Origin: DASPJQ01 sp035299065
GTDB taxonomy: Bacteria; Bacteroidota; Bacteroidia; Flavobacteriales_D; UBA2798
Length of the DNA: 64,000 nt
Assembly (NCBI GenBank): GCA_035299065.1
Contig: DATGXI010000002.1
Location: 16,730 to 80,729 of the forward strand
Reading direction: 5' to 3'
The notes under the pieces were generated by a model that was not told the origin of the DNA, ran no database searches, and saw nothing but the letters and a program-made list of their open reading frames with translations. This document shows, piece after piece, positions 42,537-51,841 of this stretch. The position numbers and the translations under genes are program-made. Numbering within the stretch: position 1 is the stretch's first letter; each line of letters opens with the position of its first letter.

Positions 42537-45338
42537 ATGACAGAACAAAAAACAATTAATTCAAAAACACATATAGTTGTGGAAGGTGCACGCATGCACA
42601 ATCTCAAAAATGTACATGTTGCCATTCCAAAAAATAAGCTGGTTGTTATAACCGGTGTTTCAGGTTCAGGAAAATCATCGCTTGCTTTTGATACCTTGTA
42701 TGCCGAAGGGCAACGCAGGTACGTTGAAAGTCTTTCGTCTTACGCGCGCCAGTTTTTAGGTAAATTGGACAAACCCGATGTTGATCACATAAAAGGAATA
42801 TCGCCAGCTATTGCCATTGAACAAAAAGTAATTTCAAAAAATCCGCGTTCAACTGTAGGTACAGTTACCGAAATTTACGACTACTATAAACTGTTTTTTG
42901 CACGCGTAGGTAAAACCTATTCACCCGTTAGCGGCAAGGAAGTAAAACGCCATACACCCAAAGATGTAGTTGAGTTTATTTCTTCAATAAAAGCAGGCAC
43001 CAAAGTGTATATTGTTTTTGATCACCATATACGCAAAAAATCATCGTTAACGGCCGACTTAAATTCATTTATAAACCAGGGCTACACACGCCTGTGGGTA
43101 AATGATGAACTGATGGAGATTGAAGATTTCTTGAAAAAGAAGTCAAAGCTTGACTCGGTAAAGGTATTGGTTGACCGTTTTATTACCGGTGAGGCCGATG
43201 AAGAGTCCATAAGCCGGGCATACGATTCAGTTGAAACAGCTTTTGCTGAAGGAAACGGAAGTTGTGATGTGATTGTTGATGGAAAAAAAATAGTAACCCA
43301 TACGTTCAATAATTTGTTTGAGGTGGATGGAATTACATTTGAAGATGTAACCCCTAATTTGTTTGCATTTAATAATCCCATTGGCGCCTGCAAAGTGTGC
43401 GAAGGTTATGGCAGCATAATTGGTGTTGATCCTGATTTGGTAATGCCCAACAAAACACTGAGTGTGTATGACGATGGCGTGGCCTGCTGGCGTGGCGAAA
43501 CAATGGGCGAGTGGAAAAAAGAACTCGTAAAACACGCGCATAAATTTGATTTCCCGGTGCATAAACCAATCAAGGATTTAACCAAGGCGCAAAAAGAATT
43601 GTTGTGGACCGGCAATAAGCATTTTAACGGGTTAAATGATTTTTTCAAACACCTGGAAGCAAATCTTTATAAAATTCAATACCGTGTTATGCTTAGCCGT
43701 TACAGGGGTAAAACAAAATGCCCCGATTGCGAAGGAACACGTTTACGCAAAGACGCCAACAATGTTAAAGTTGCAGGCAAAACCATATCCGATTTGGTTT
43801 TATGCCCGGTTAGCGAAGCGTATGACTTTTTTACAACCGTTAAATTAGACGATACGCAAAAAGTTGTAGCCAAAAGGTTATTGCCTGAAATTACCAACCG
43901 CCTGAAATTTTTGCTGGATGTTGGTGTTGGGTATTTGACATTGAACCGTGCCGCCAATACGTTGAGTGGTGGAGAATCACAGCGCATTAACCTGGCAACT
44001 TCATTGGGAAGCAGCCTTGTTGGATCACTCTATATTTTAGATGAACCAAGCATTGGCTTACACCCACGCGATACCCAGCGTTTAATTTCAGTATTAAAAG
44101 GATTGCGTGATTTGGGAAATACCGTAATTGTTGTGGAGCATGACGAGGAAATGATGCATGCTGCCGATGAAATTATTGATATGGGACCTATGGCCGGTAC
44201 ACATGGTGGTGAAGTGGTTTTCCAGGGTGACCATAAAGCCCTGATTACTGCAAAAACAAGTTTAACAGCCGACTATTTAACGGGCCGCAATACCATTGAT
44301 GCACCAGCTACAAAACGTAAATGGACAAATTACATTGAGCTGAAAGGCTGCCGCGAAAATAATTTAAAGAATATTGATGTAAAAGTACCGCTTGATGTGT
44401 TTACCTGCATAACAGGTGTAAGTGGATCGGGTAAATCAACCCTGGTACGGAAATTATTATATCCGGCTGTTACCAAATTCCTTGGTGGATATGGTGATAA
44501 AACGGGCGATATGGATGAGCTTACCGGCAAATTCAGGCACATTACCGAATTGCAGTTTATTGATCAGAATCCCATTGGTAAATCATCGCGTTCAAATCCG
44601 GTAACCTACGTAAAAGCATTTGACGAAATACGTCAGTTGTTTACGGGAACACAACTTGCAAAAGCGCGTGGTTATAAGCCTTCACATTTCTCGTTTAATG
44701 TTGATGGTGGCAGGTGCGAAAATTGTGCAGGCGAAGGAAACGTGACCATTGAAATGCAGTTTATGGCCGATGTGGTTTTGTTGTGCGATGAATGCAAAGG
44801 CAAACGTTACAAAGATGAAATACTTGAAGTAACGTACAATGAAAAAAGTGTGTATGATATTTTAAGTATGACCATTGATGATGCCATTGAATTTTTTAAA
44901 GCCTTTACAAAAGCCGAAAATGACACCGAGGCAAAAATCATCAAGAAACTGCAGCCATTAAGCGATGTGGGATTGGGTTATGTGCAATTGGGGCAATCAT
45001 CAAACACCTTAAGCGGGGGCGAGGCACAGCGTATAAAACTGGCATCTTTTTTAATTGAAGGTGAACAAAAGCAAAACACACTTTTTATTTTTGACGAACC
45101 GTCAACAGGGTTGCATTTTGACGATGTAAAAAAACTATTGTATTCATTAAACGCATTGATTGAAAAAGGAAATTCAATACTGGTGATTGAGCACAACATG
45201 GAAATTGTTAAATGTGCCGACTGGGTTATAGATCTTGGGCCTGAAGGTGGCGAAAAAGGAGGAAATGTAGTTTATGAAGGTCCGGTTGAGGGAATGAAGA
45301 AAAGTAAAAATTCGTTTACGGGTAAGTTTTTGAAGTAA
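42537..45338 (+). CDS. uvrA: Excinuclease ABC subunit A
   Basis: 933 residues. Damage-recognition subunit of nucleotide excision repair, two ABC modules. The first Walker A is TGVSGSGKSSLAFDTLYAEGQRRYVESLS-type with K46, signature LSGGESQRI near 476; the second Walker A is GVSGSGKST near 630 and signature LSGGEAQRI near 824. Zinc sites: CKVCEGYG with CPDCEGTRL, and CENCAGEG with CDECKGKRY. The first half also has the UvrB-binding insert. No uvrB or uvrC is nearby. A weak stem (GTAAGC/GCTTAC) follows the stop. Confidence 0.97.
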   Translation: MTEQKTINSKTHIVVEGARMHNLKNVHVAIPKNKLVVITGVSGSGKSSLAFDTLYAEGQRRYVESLSSYARQFLGKLDKPDVDHIKGISPAIAIEQKVISKNPRSTVGTVTEIYDYYKLFFARVGKTYSPVSGKEVKRHTPKDVVEFISSIKAGTKVYIVFDHHIRKKSSLTADLNSFINQGYTRLWVNDELMEIEDFLKKKSKLDSVKVLVDRFITGEADEESISRAYDSVETAFAEGNGSCDVIVDGKKIVTHTFNNLFEVDGITFEDVTPNLFAFNNPIGACKVCEGYGSIIGVDPDLVMPNKTLSVYDDGVACWRGETMGEWKKELVKHAHKFDFPVHKPIKDLTKAQKELLWTGNKHFNGLNDFFKHLEANLYKIQYRVMLSRYRGKTKCPDCEGTRLRKDANNVKVAGKTISDLVLCPVSEAYDFFTTVKLDDTQKVVAKRLLPEITNRLKFLLDVGVGYLTLNRAANTLSGGESQRINLATSLGSSLVGSLYILDEPSIGLHPRDTQRLISVLKGLRDLGNTVIVVEHDEEMMHAADEIIDMGPMAGTHGGEVVFQGDHKALITAKTSLTADYLTGRNTIDAPATKRKWTNYIELKGCRENNLKNIDVKVPLDVFTCITGVSGSGKSTLVRKLLYPAVTKFLGGYGDKTGDMDELTGKFRHITELQFIDQNPIGKSSRSNPVTYVKAFDEIRQLFTGTQLAKARGYKPSHFSFNVDGGRCENCAGEGNVTIEMQFMADVVLLCDECKGKRYKDEILEVTYNEKSVYDILSMTIDDAIEFFKAFTKAENDTEAKIIKKLQPLSDVGLGYVQLGQSSNTLSGGEAQRIKLASFLIEGEQKQNTLFIFDEPSTGLHFDDVKKLLYSLNALIEKGNSILVIEHNMEIVKCADWVIDLGPEGGEKGGNVVYEGPVEGMKKSKNSFTGKFLK

Positions 45339-45381
45339 GCGTAAATGCTTACAGCAATTATTTATTTTTCAAAATCGGGTT

Positions 45382-45915
45382 TTAAATTTCTTTCTCGTCA
45401 ATAATTATCCCATTTGTCAATAGAAATTCTTCTTTCTCTTTTTTTGACATTGTCCTGAACAAGACTCTGGTTGTAAACCCACCGCGCATTACATCTCCTT
45501 CTAAATACATCCAGTCGCTTATAGTTGTTGGGTCTATTTTAATCACATCTCCGTATTTTATACCGCTTATGTATTCCGGGTCGTTATTTACAATGCCTGA
45601 ATAGTTACCTTTTGAGTAAATAACCTCACTCAACCAAATATGTTCAGTTTCCCCGTTTTCCACAAACTTAACCTTTAACGAGAAATTGTTATATGTGTTC
45701 TTGGGATTTAAAATTGCAGCTTTAAAGAATGACAATGACTTTCGGGCTTTTTCTATAGCCTTGTTCATTTCATCATCGTTACGGTCAATCGTATAAATGG
45801 CCGGCTCACCGTCACGTTTAACTACTTGTGGTTCCTGGTCTATTTTTCCTTGCTCGCCAGCATTACAGGCCGTCAGAAACAAAAGAATAAAAAAAATGTA
45901 TGTTTTGCGGATCAT
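45382..45915 (-). CDS. DUF2314 lipoprotein
   Basis: 177 residues. Lipoprotein signal peptide with lipobox FLTAC (C17), then NAGEQG. The DUF2314 domain spans about 50-165: DRNDDEMNKAIEKARKSLSFFKAAIL, VKFVENGETEHIWLSEV, and GIVNNDPEYISGIKYGDVIKIDPTTISDWMYLEGDVMRGGFTTRVLF. The family's role is unknown. It is convergent with uvrA; no other gene shares its strand closely (60 bases to the SDR gene's 3' end upstream). Confidence 0.85.
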   Translation of the reverse strand: MIRKTYIFFILLFLTACNAGEQGKIDQEPQVVKRDGEPAIYTIDRNDDEMNKAIEKARKSLSFFKAAILNPKNTYNNFSLKVKFVENGETEHIWLSEVIYSKGNYSGIVNNDPEYISGIKYGDVIKIDPTTISDWMYLEGDVMRGGFTTRVLFRTMSKKEKEEFLLTNGIIIDEKEI

Positions 45916-45974
45916 GAGCTGAGCGTTAAGTCTTCTTTAATTTATGTCTATCGCTTTAAGAGTATACGGTTTAT

Positions 45975-46769
45975 TCACTCCCTTGGTTGTTTCCGGATCA
46001 ATCTCGAAAACAATTTCGGGAACCATCTTTTAACACGTACCGCGCGTAATTCTTTCCCGCCAATAAAAATTTCTTCTTTCCCTGCCAGCAATCCTTTTAA
46101 AATTTCATTGGCGCAATAGTCGGCACTTACACCCGCGCTGGTTTGCGAATCCATTTTAGCATGGCTTTTTCCATCACCCGTTAAAGCATTTACCGATATG
46201 TTTGTAGCTACTTTGCCGGGACAAACAATTAGAACCTTTATGCCTTTGTCTTCTTCCTCCATGCGCATTGACTCATAAAACCCATGCAAAGCATGTTTGG
46301 AAGCTGAATAGGCTGACCGCAAATAAAAACCAAATTTGCCAGCAATGCTGGAGATTACTATAATAGCTCCGCCTTTTTGTTTATGCATATAGGGTAAAAC
46401 GGCTTTTGTAAGCGCTATATTTCCAAAATAATTTACCTCCATTATTTTTCGGTCAATTTCAAGCGATGTTTCACTGGCATTTGAACGCTGGCTAATGCCT
46501 CCGTTGTTAACCAGTACGTCAATGCGTCCAAAACGATTGATTACATCCTGCACAACTGCTACGAACGTTTCGCTTTTTTCAAGGTCCAGTTCAACAGGAT
46601 GAAAGTTTTCAGGTTTTGTGCATTCAGTGCGTAAGGTTTGCATGCTGTTTATGCTTCGCCCGGCACCCACTACTATAGCGCCCGCTTTGTTGAAGGCAAA
46701 AACAAGAGCCCTGCCAATGCCTGAACTAACGCCTGTGATCAAAACCACTTTTTTATCAAATGTACTCAT
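45975..46769 (-). CDS. Short-chain dehydrogenase/reductase (SDR)
   Basis: 264 residues. Cofactor motif TGVSSGIG at 12-19, NNGG near 88-91, catalytic Ser 140/141 (IVISSIAG), Y154 and K158 (AYSASKHAL). NAD(P)-dependent oxidoreductase; substrate unknown. C-terminal FIGGKELRAVRVKRWFPKLFSRLIRK is basic and may sit at the membrane, as in DHRS7-like SDRs. It overlaps the Smr gene by 4 bases, so they are co-translated. Confidence 0.92.
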   Translation of the reverse strand: MSTFDKKVVLITGVSSGIGRALVFAFNKAGAIVVGAGRSINSMQTLRTECTKPENFHPVELDLEKSETFVAVVQDVINRFGRIDVLVNNGGISQRSNASETSLEIDRKIMEVNYFGNIALTKAVLPYMHKQKGGAIIVISSIAGKFGFYLRSAYSASKHALHGFYESMRMEEEDKGIKVLIVCPGKVATNISVNALTGDGKSHAKMDSQTSAGVSADYCANEILKGLLAGKEEIFIGGKELRAVRVKRWFPKLFSRLIRKQPRE

Positions 46770-47377
46770 CGCTTATTGCCGTAATGTATACGTATTTCGG
46801 TTGCCCCAATTCCATAGTCCAGGTACGAACCGTCTAAAAATTCCACGTTTTCATATTTCATCAACTCGTGGCGTAATTCACTTTTTAAAACACCTTCGCC
46901 TTTACCATGTATAACAATTACTTTTGTGACTTTTTGCTGCATGAACTTTTCAAACTTACGCCTGAAAAAGCGCATTTGGTATTGCAGTATGTCATAATTG
47001 CTCATTTTTTGCCAGTTGTCCAGCAAATTTTCAATGTGCAGGTCAATTTCCGGTGCATGTTTTTTCGATAGTTTAACCGTGGCCTTTTTTGCTTTGTCAG
47101 CCGCAATTTTTTCTTTTGCAGCAGCCGAACTTACGCTAAGTTTCATGTCCTTTAAACCATGCTCCGGAACAATCTCACCAGGGCCATAGTAGTTTTCAAA
47201 TCCATGATCGGTAAGCACTAATACGCGGTTTTGTTCCACTTTCAGAACCTTACCACGACCCTTATCGTTAACAAAACGAACACGTTGCCCTTCAAAAAAC
47301 ACCTGTTTTTTCTTGTAAAAATAACGATAATACAGCCAGCTTTGGTAACTTTGGCGTAAAATTTGGTATACACCCAA
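46766..47377 (-). CDS. Smr domain protein
   Basis: 203 residues from a TTG start with no nearby ATG. Residues 22-65 form a small beta domain (VFFEGQRVRFVNDKGRGKVLKVEQNRVLVLTDHGFENYYGPGE), as in DUF2027/MutS2-linker-like proteins. The Smr domain (about 108-200) has the hallmarks EIDLHIENLL and VIHGKGEGVLKSELRHEL. Smr domains nick or cut nucleic acid structures; this one stands without MutS. The stop overlaps the SDR gene by 4 bases. The true start may be downstream, since TAACTTTG within its first codons looks like the divergent gene's promoter. Confidence 0.85.
   Translation of the reverse strand: MGVYQILRQSYQSWLYYRYFYKKKQVFFEGQRVRFVNDKGRGKVLKVEQNRVLVLTDHGFENYYGPGEIVPEHGLKDMKLSVSSAAAKEKIAADKAKKATVKLSKKHAPEIDLHIENLLDNWQKMSNYDILQYQMRFFRRKFEKFMQQKVTKVIVIHGKGEGVLKSELRHELMKYENVEFLDGSYLDYGIGATEIRIHYGNKR
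47346..47353 (+). promoter_or_regulatory. -7 element for the DUF6340 gene inside the Smr gene
   Basis: TAACTTTG, an exact TAnnTTTG, 39 bases before the ATG at 47392. It lies in the Smr coding frame on the opposite strand. The -33 TTG candidate is 30 bases away, longer than usual. Confidence 0.4.
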
Positions 47378-47391
47378 TAAATCCGTTTGGA

Positions 47392-48423
47392 ATGAAAAAT
47401 TTAACCTCCCTCACACCCGGTAAACTGGTGCTTGTTAGTACCTGTTTGTTTCACCTCGCTTCCTGTAAATTGTATACCGATGTGCAGGTACAAAAACCAG
47501 TTGACATTAGTGCTGAAGATGTGCGTGGCGTGCAAAACGTGCTTATCGTAAACCGTACGGCTGTTCCAAAAGGATCAAAAACTGAAAACGTATTTGAAGG
47601 AATTTTTACAGGAGAAACTCCAGGTGGCGATAAAAATGCCGCGCGTGAATGTATTCGGGGTTTACAGGAAAGTTTATCAAAGGCATTGAACTATAAAAGT
47701 ACTTCGGTTGTTCCGGTGGTATACTATGGCAGCGCGGGAGGTAATATTCCAGCACCTTTGTCATGGAAAACAGTTGATTCACTTTGTGCTGCAAACAATG
47801 CTGACATGTTGGTGGTACTTGAATATTTTGACTCCAATGCAGGCATAAGCAGGAGCATTACAAATCCTGGTGTTCCGCCTGTAAATTCAGCCAATACCAA
47901 TAACGTAAGCATTAAAACAGTTTGGCGCACTTATAAAGCATCAACCCGCACCATAATTGATGACTTTACCGGCAATTCAAATGCGGGTTACAACAACTGG
48001 CGTTCACCTTACTTTATACAAAACCGTTCTGAGCGTTACAACAATACCATGAGTGGTGGTTACTGGGCAGGTATTGATTATGGTTTTCGCATATCAGAAC
48101 AATGGGTGCTTGAAGGAAGACGCTATTTTAAAGGAGGTAACGGGACATTGCGTTATGCCTCTAAATTGGCCCGATTTGGCCAGTGGGACGAAGCCAATGC
48201 CATTTGGGAAGAACAGGCAAAAAGCATGAGTCCCAAAGTGCGCGCCCGTGCACTGCACAACATGGCAGTGTATGCTGAACGTAAAGGCGATTTAAATACA
48301 GCCTTAACACATGCACGTACTTCTTTTGGTATTAAAGGTTATCATGATACCGGTATTTTATTGAATTCGGTTGAAAGACAGTTGCGCGATAAGGGTAAAC
48401 TACTTACAGCGGGTACAAAATAG
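47392..48423 (+). CDS. DUF6340-type lipoprotein with TPR-like C-terminus
   Basis: 343 residues. Lipoprotein signal with a lipobox-like HLASC (C26), then KLYTDVQVQKPVDI. The centre (40-220) is an alpha/beta region; the C-terminus (about 255-325) has TPR-like helices (ARFGQWDEANAIWEEQAKSMSPKVRARALHNMAVYAERKGDLNTALTHA). This matches the DUF6340 family found in Bacteroidota, of unknown function. Start ATG, divergent from Smr with only 14 bases between starts. No related genes nearby. Confidence 0.78.
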   Translation: MKNLTSLTPGKLVLVSTCLFHLASCKLYTDVQVQKPVDISAEDVRGVQNVLIVNRTAVPKGSKTENVFEGIFTGETPGGDKNAARECIRGLQESLSKALNYKSTSVVPVVYYGSAGGNIPAPLSWKTVDSLCAANNADMLVVLEYFDSNAGISRSITNPGVPPVNSANTNNVSIKTVWRTYKASTRTIIDDFTGNSNAGYNNWRSPYFIQNRSERYNNTMSGGYWAGIDYGFRISEQWVLEGRRYFKGGNGTLRYASKLARFGQWDEANAIWEEQAKSMSPKVRARALHNMAVYAERKGDLNTALTHARTSFGIKGYHDTGILLNSVERQLRDKGKLLTAGTK

Positions 48424-48787
48424 GTGTTGTAGCACCTGTCAAGCCTTTTCAAGAACCATGGAAACTGCAGGGCGCGTGATGTAAATGGCTGCTTTTTCTG
48501 GTTAAAACCTTGTGCTAGATACGCGCTAAAAGTTAAAATCAAATTAAAAAACGTTAATTCGTAAAATTAAAAACCATTAAAATAGCATTTCTTAAAAACA
48601 ATTGTGTTCGAAAACAATGCCGTTTTTTTTGAAATTGTCATGAGTCTAACCGTTTCCCCTTTTTTATAAACCGTTGCCTTTTTCAAAACCTGCATGTGTC
48701 TTGTATCTTGTGCTCCTGCGTCTTAAAATGTCCGTTTTTGTCCAGTCCTTTTATTGGATTTCTTCATGAATTTTGCATTGTTACCAC
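48424..48787. other. 364-bp intergenic stretch before the T9SS gene at 48837
   Basis: Non-coding AT-rich DNA. It holds poly-A and poly-T runs, and no frame with a recognisable protein. The clear element is the promoter at its 3' end (48788-48819). No hairpin with a T-run is seen near the DUF6340 stop. Confidence 0.5.
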
Positions 48788-48819
48788 TTGGTGTTATTAA
48801 GGTAAAATGTCTAACTTTG
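48788..48819 (+). promoter_or_regulatory. Promoter of the T9SS gene at 48837
   Basis: TTG at 48788-48790, 21 bases, TAACTTTG at 48812-48819: an exact Bacteroidota-type promoter. The ATG is 17 bases after the -7 element. Confidence 0.8.
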
Positions 48820-48836
48820 TATAAATCTTTTTACGC

Positions 48837-50039
48837 ATGAACAAAAATTACTTACTTCTTACGGGCTTGAGCATGGCATTTTGCGCAGGAGCATTTGCCC
48901 AGCAGCCGTTGAACACACCGGCATTGCACAATGCTGATGTGCATATTAATCACAGGCCTCATTTACCTCAAAGCAGAGCGGTTGTTTCTGACTGGTACAA
49001 CTCGGGTAATACCATGTATAACCTTGGTGGTTCCGTATCCTATTTTCGCAACTTTTTATTTCCTGACTCAACGGTACAGGTTGAATTCAGTTCAGGAATG
49101 GGATATGTTTGGAAACATTCACTTGGGCACATACTTGATCCAACATCAACCATGTTTGATGCAGGTGGTCAGCAATCGGTAGGTACAATTAATCCGTATA
49201 CGGTCGATTCAATTGGTATACCATATCGTTACTGGCGTCCGCAAAACACCAATCCCGATACCCTTGTTATTCAAATTTATTCAAACCCTGATATAACGTT
49301 TGTTCCCAACCCGGGTTGGGCAAGTGGTGCTTCCTATGCAACGGTGAATTATGATTATACCACACGCCTGGGAGCAAGTCCTTCGCAAACCATAGTTCAT
49401 TTGCTGACTTCGGCTGATGAAATAAATGCAACACAAGGATTCCTTCAAATTCCATTGGGTATAGCTGTTCCTGCCGGTGAAAAAATTGGCGTTACCGTAA
49501 CCTATTTTCCAGGCAATACTTATAACGTTGGCGATACCATTGATACCTATACTTCGTTTGCGGTGGCCAATCAAATCAACGCGTTTGTGTTTTATGATTA
49601 CAGCGATGCTGACATGGTTCCTGAACCTAACTATTACAACAATGAGTTGAATGCAACTACCGATGTGCGTTACAATACCAGCACAACAGGGTGGAATGGT
49701 GATTATATTCCAGGCACAGCATGGTTAAGTGGTTTTTACCATGGCGATATTTATTTTAAACTTACCTGGGATCCTGCAGTGGTAACAGCAGTAACTGAAC
49801 AGGAAAGCTTTGCGGGCTTAAACGTTTATCCAAACCCTGCAACCAATATGATTAACCTGCGCAATGCAAAACCGTTGGTAAAAGCAAGCGTAGTTGATGT
49901 AGCAGGTAAAGTGGTACTGGATGTTAATAACAGCAACATTACATCACTTGATCTTTCAGGATTGGTAAGCGGTCATTATGTATTGCGTTTAACCACCCTT
50001 GATGGTGCGGTAATGAATACCCAGTTTGTGAAAGAATAA
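48837..50039 (+). CDS. T9SS cargo protein, unknown main domain
   Basis: 400 residues with a signal peptide (1-21, ending GAFAQ). The body (about 45-310) is beta-rich with many Tyr, Asn and Asp residues; I recognise no catalytic motif. The C-terminal 75 residues are a type A sorting domain: LNVYPNPATNMINLRNAKPLVKASVVDVAGKVVLD and LDLSGLVSGHYVLRLTTLDG. Secretion to the surface by T9SS is expected. It has its own promoter and terminator, so it is monocistronic. Confidence 0.85.
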   Translation: MNKNYLLLTGLSMAFCAGAFAQQPLNTPALHNADVHINHRPHLPQSRAVVSDWYNSGNTMYNLGGSVSYFRNFLFPDSTVQVEFSSGMGYVWKHSLGHILDPTSTMFDAGGQQSVGTINPYTVDSIGIPYRYWRPQNTNPDTLVIQIYSNPDITFVPNPGWASGASYATVNYDYTTRLGASPSQTIVHLLTSADEINATQGFLQIPLGIAVPAGEKIGVTVTYFPGNTYNVGDTIDTYTSFAVANQINAFVFYDYSDADMVPEPNYYNNELNATTDVRYNTSTTGWNGDYIPGTAWLSGFYHGDIYFKLTWDPAVVTAVTEQESFAGLNVYPNPATNMINLRNAKPLVKASVVDVAGKVVLDVNNSNITSLDLSGLVSGHYVLRLTTLDGAVMNTQFVKE

Positions 50040-50060
50040 GGTTAAAAAAAATAGGCTGAA

Positions 50061-50089
50061 AAGGGAACGGGTATCTGTTCCCTTTTTTT
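50061..50089 (+). terminator. Intrinsic terminator of the T9SS gene
   Basis: AAGGGAAC, GGGTATCT, GTTCCCTT then TTTTT and G, about 22 bases after the stop codon. Confidence 0.88.
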
Positions 50090-50230
50090 GTTTATGAGGT
50101 AACGCCATGTTGTTGCAAAAGTGGTTTACTGCGAAGGCAAAAGAGATTATTACAGGTGAATTGTTAAGGCCGCTTTCGGTTTCAATTATAAATCATCAGT
50201 TTTAAAACTTAAATTGTTTATCTTTACCCC

Positions 50231-51253
50231 ATGCAAAAATACCGTATCTTCATCTTCATCATTCTTATGGGAATTTTTCAGTCATTCTTTTTCTCAGGTA
50301 AAAAAACTACCTATACCGTAGGGTTTTACAATGTTGAAAATCTTTTTGACACCATACGCAACACCAACATTAACGATGCCGATTTTACCCCCGATGGCAA
50401 AAATCACTGGGACAGTAAGAAATACAACATCAAGCTCAATAACCTCTCACGCGTTATTCTTGGGTTGGGTTATGGAAACGCTCCTGCAATAGTGGGTATG
50501 GCTGAGGTTGAGAACCGGCAGGTACTTGAAGATCTCATCAAAACGAAGAACCTGGCAGGCAAAAAATACGCAGTCATACACCGCAACAGCAAGGATGAGC
50601 GCGGTATTGATGTGGCCGCCATTTACCGTACTGATGTGTTGAAAGACCTCAAATACGAATACCTTGAGGTGGTATTGCCCGATAAGGATGATTTTACGCG
50701 CGAAATCCTTTACGTGAAAGCAAGTATGCTTGGTAAATACGCAGTAAACATATTTTACAATCATTGGCCAAGCCGCAGAGAAGGAGAGGCCGAGTCAGAG
50801 CCAAAGCGCATTGCCGCAGCAAAAGTATTGAAGGCAAAAATTGAGGAAATAAAAAAGAAGGATGCCAATGCAGTTGTTTTTGTAATGGGTGATTTTAACG
50901 ATGAGCCAAACAACAAAAGCATTGCCGAGGTATTGGGTGCTGGTAAACCAGGTGATAAAACCAAATCACTGGTAAATATGTCGTATGCAAAGTTTGAAAA
51001 TAAGGAAGGCACCCATTCATTTAAAGGTGAATGGAACATGCTTGACCAGGTAATGGTAAGCCGCAGTTTTTACGAGAAAACAAAAGGGTTAACCCTGGTT
51101 CAGAAAGAAACCGGTATTTTTAAAGAACCTTATGTGTTGTTCAAGCACAAAGACGGAGGAATAAGTCCGAATAAATCATACAGTGGGCCACAATTTCATG
51201 CCAAAGGTTATTCTGATCACCTGGCCGTGTATTTTTCTTTGGAAGTGAAGTAA
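50231..51253 (+). CDS. Endonuclease/exonuclease/phosphatase family protein
   Basis: 340 residues with an N-terminal hydrophobic segment (about 5-22), probably an anchor or signal. The EEP fold is clear: VGFYNVENLFDT, IVGMAEVENRQVLEDLI (catalytic Glu), INIFYNHWPSRREGEAESEPKRI, VFVMGDFNDEPNNKSI (D-x-N), and GYSDHLAVYF (SDH, catalytic His). It hydrolyses phosphodiesters by a two-metal-like mechanism; substrates of this clade are unknown. The 3' 37 bases overlap the convergent PAP2-like gene. Confidence 0.92.
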   Translation: MQKYRIFIFIILMGIFQSFFFSGKKTTYTVGFYNVENLFDTIRNTNINDADFTPDGKNHWDSKKYNIKLNNLSRVILGLGYGNAPAIVGMAEVENRQVLEDLIKTKNLAGKKYAVIHRNSKDERGIDVAAIYRTDVLKDLKYEYLEVVLPDKDDFTREILYVKASMLGKYAVNIFYNHWPSRREGEAESEPKRIAAAKVLKAKIEEIKKKDANAVVFVMGDFNDEPNNKSIAEVLGAGKPGDKTKSLVNMSYAKFENKEGTHSFKGEWNMLDQVMVSRSFYEKTKGLTLVQKETGIFKEPYVLFKHKDGGISPNKSYSGPQFHAKGYSDHLAVYFSLEVK

Positions 51254-51837
51254 TACAGTTTTTTTGCAAGTAAGTAGCAAATAAATGTAATTGGAATGGC
51301 TGCCATTACATCAATGGTATAATGTACTTTTTGCCAAATAACCAGCAGACCAAGCACAGCTGTTAATGCCAGTAAACTATATTTCCAGGGTTTGGGTGTA
51401 ACCAGCGCAAGCAAAAACAAGGTTGCTGTATGTCCCGAGTAAAATAAGTCTACAGCGCAATATCCGCCCGGATAAAATAAATTATTCAATAAATAATCGT
51501 GCAATGCAATGGCGCCTTCAGGTTCACACAGCGGCAAAAAATAAATGCCCGCCATGCGAGTAAGCACCAGTAAACAATAACCCATCATAAAGAAATTAAG
51601 CCTTTCAGTACGTTTAAGGTTAAATAGGATGAAAATGACTACAGGTATGTAAGTAAGCGGAAAAATAAAGGCCGAAAAATCGCGGGCCTTAAAATAGGGG
51701 TGCAATAAGTCGTGGTGAGTTATACAAGGTTGCAAAGCTGTCCATTGCAGAAGACGGTTAAATGCAGCAAGCAATAAAACAAGTAAAATCAGAAATATAA
51801 AAAAAAGAAAAGTATGCCTTTTGTTTCCTGGAGGCAC
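51217..51837 (-). CDS. PAP2-like membrane phosphatase (sphingomyelin-synthase-like)
   Basis: 206 residues from GTG, six membrane helices. The C-terminal catalytic region has DLFYSGHTATLFLLALVT (SGHT) and VHYTIDVMAAIPITF (HYTID), the two His boxes of the PAP2_3/sphingomyelin-synthase-like group. The Arg-rich box of classical PAP2 is not obvious. It probably transfers or removes a lipid head group at the membrane. It starts 4 bases after the SiaC-like gene stop on the same strand and overlaps the phosphodiesterase gene's 3' end by 37 bases. Confidence 0.85.
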   Translation of the reverse strand: MPPGNKRHTFLFFIFLILLVLLLAAFNRLLQWTALQPCITHHDLLHPYFKARDFSAFIFPLTYIPVVIFILFNLKRTERLNFFMMGYCLLVLTRMAGIYFLPLCEPEGAIALHDYLLNNLFYPGGYCAVDLFYSGHTATLFLLALVTPKPWKYSLLALTAVLGLLVIWQKVHYTIDVMAAIPITFICYLLAKKLYYFTSKEKYTAR

Positions 51838-51841
51838 AGTA

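Noticed and set aside
45335..45352. Terminator after uvrA
   Set aside because: A GTAAGC/GCTTAC hairpin is present, but no T-run follows it directly, so it was not called.
48424..48787. tRNA or structured RNA gene
   Set aside because: No cloverleaf, conserved T-arm or long stable stem was found.
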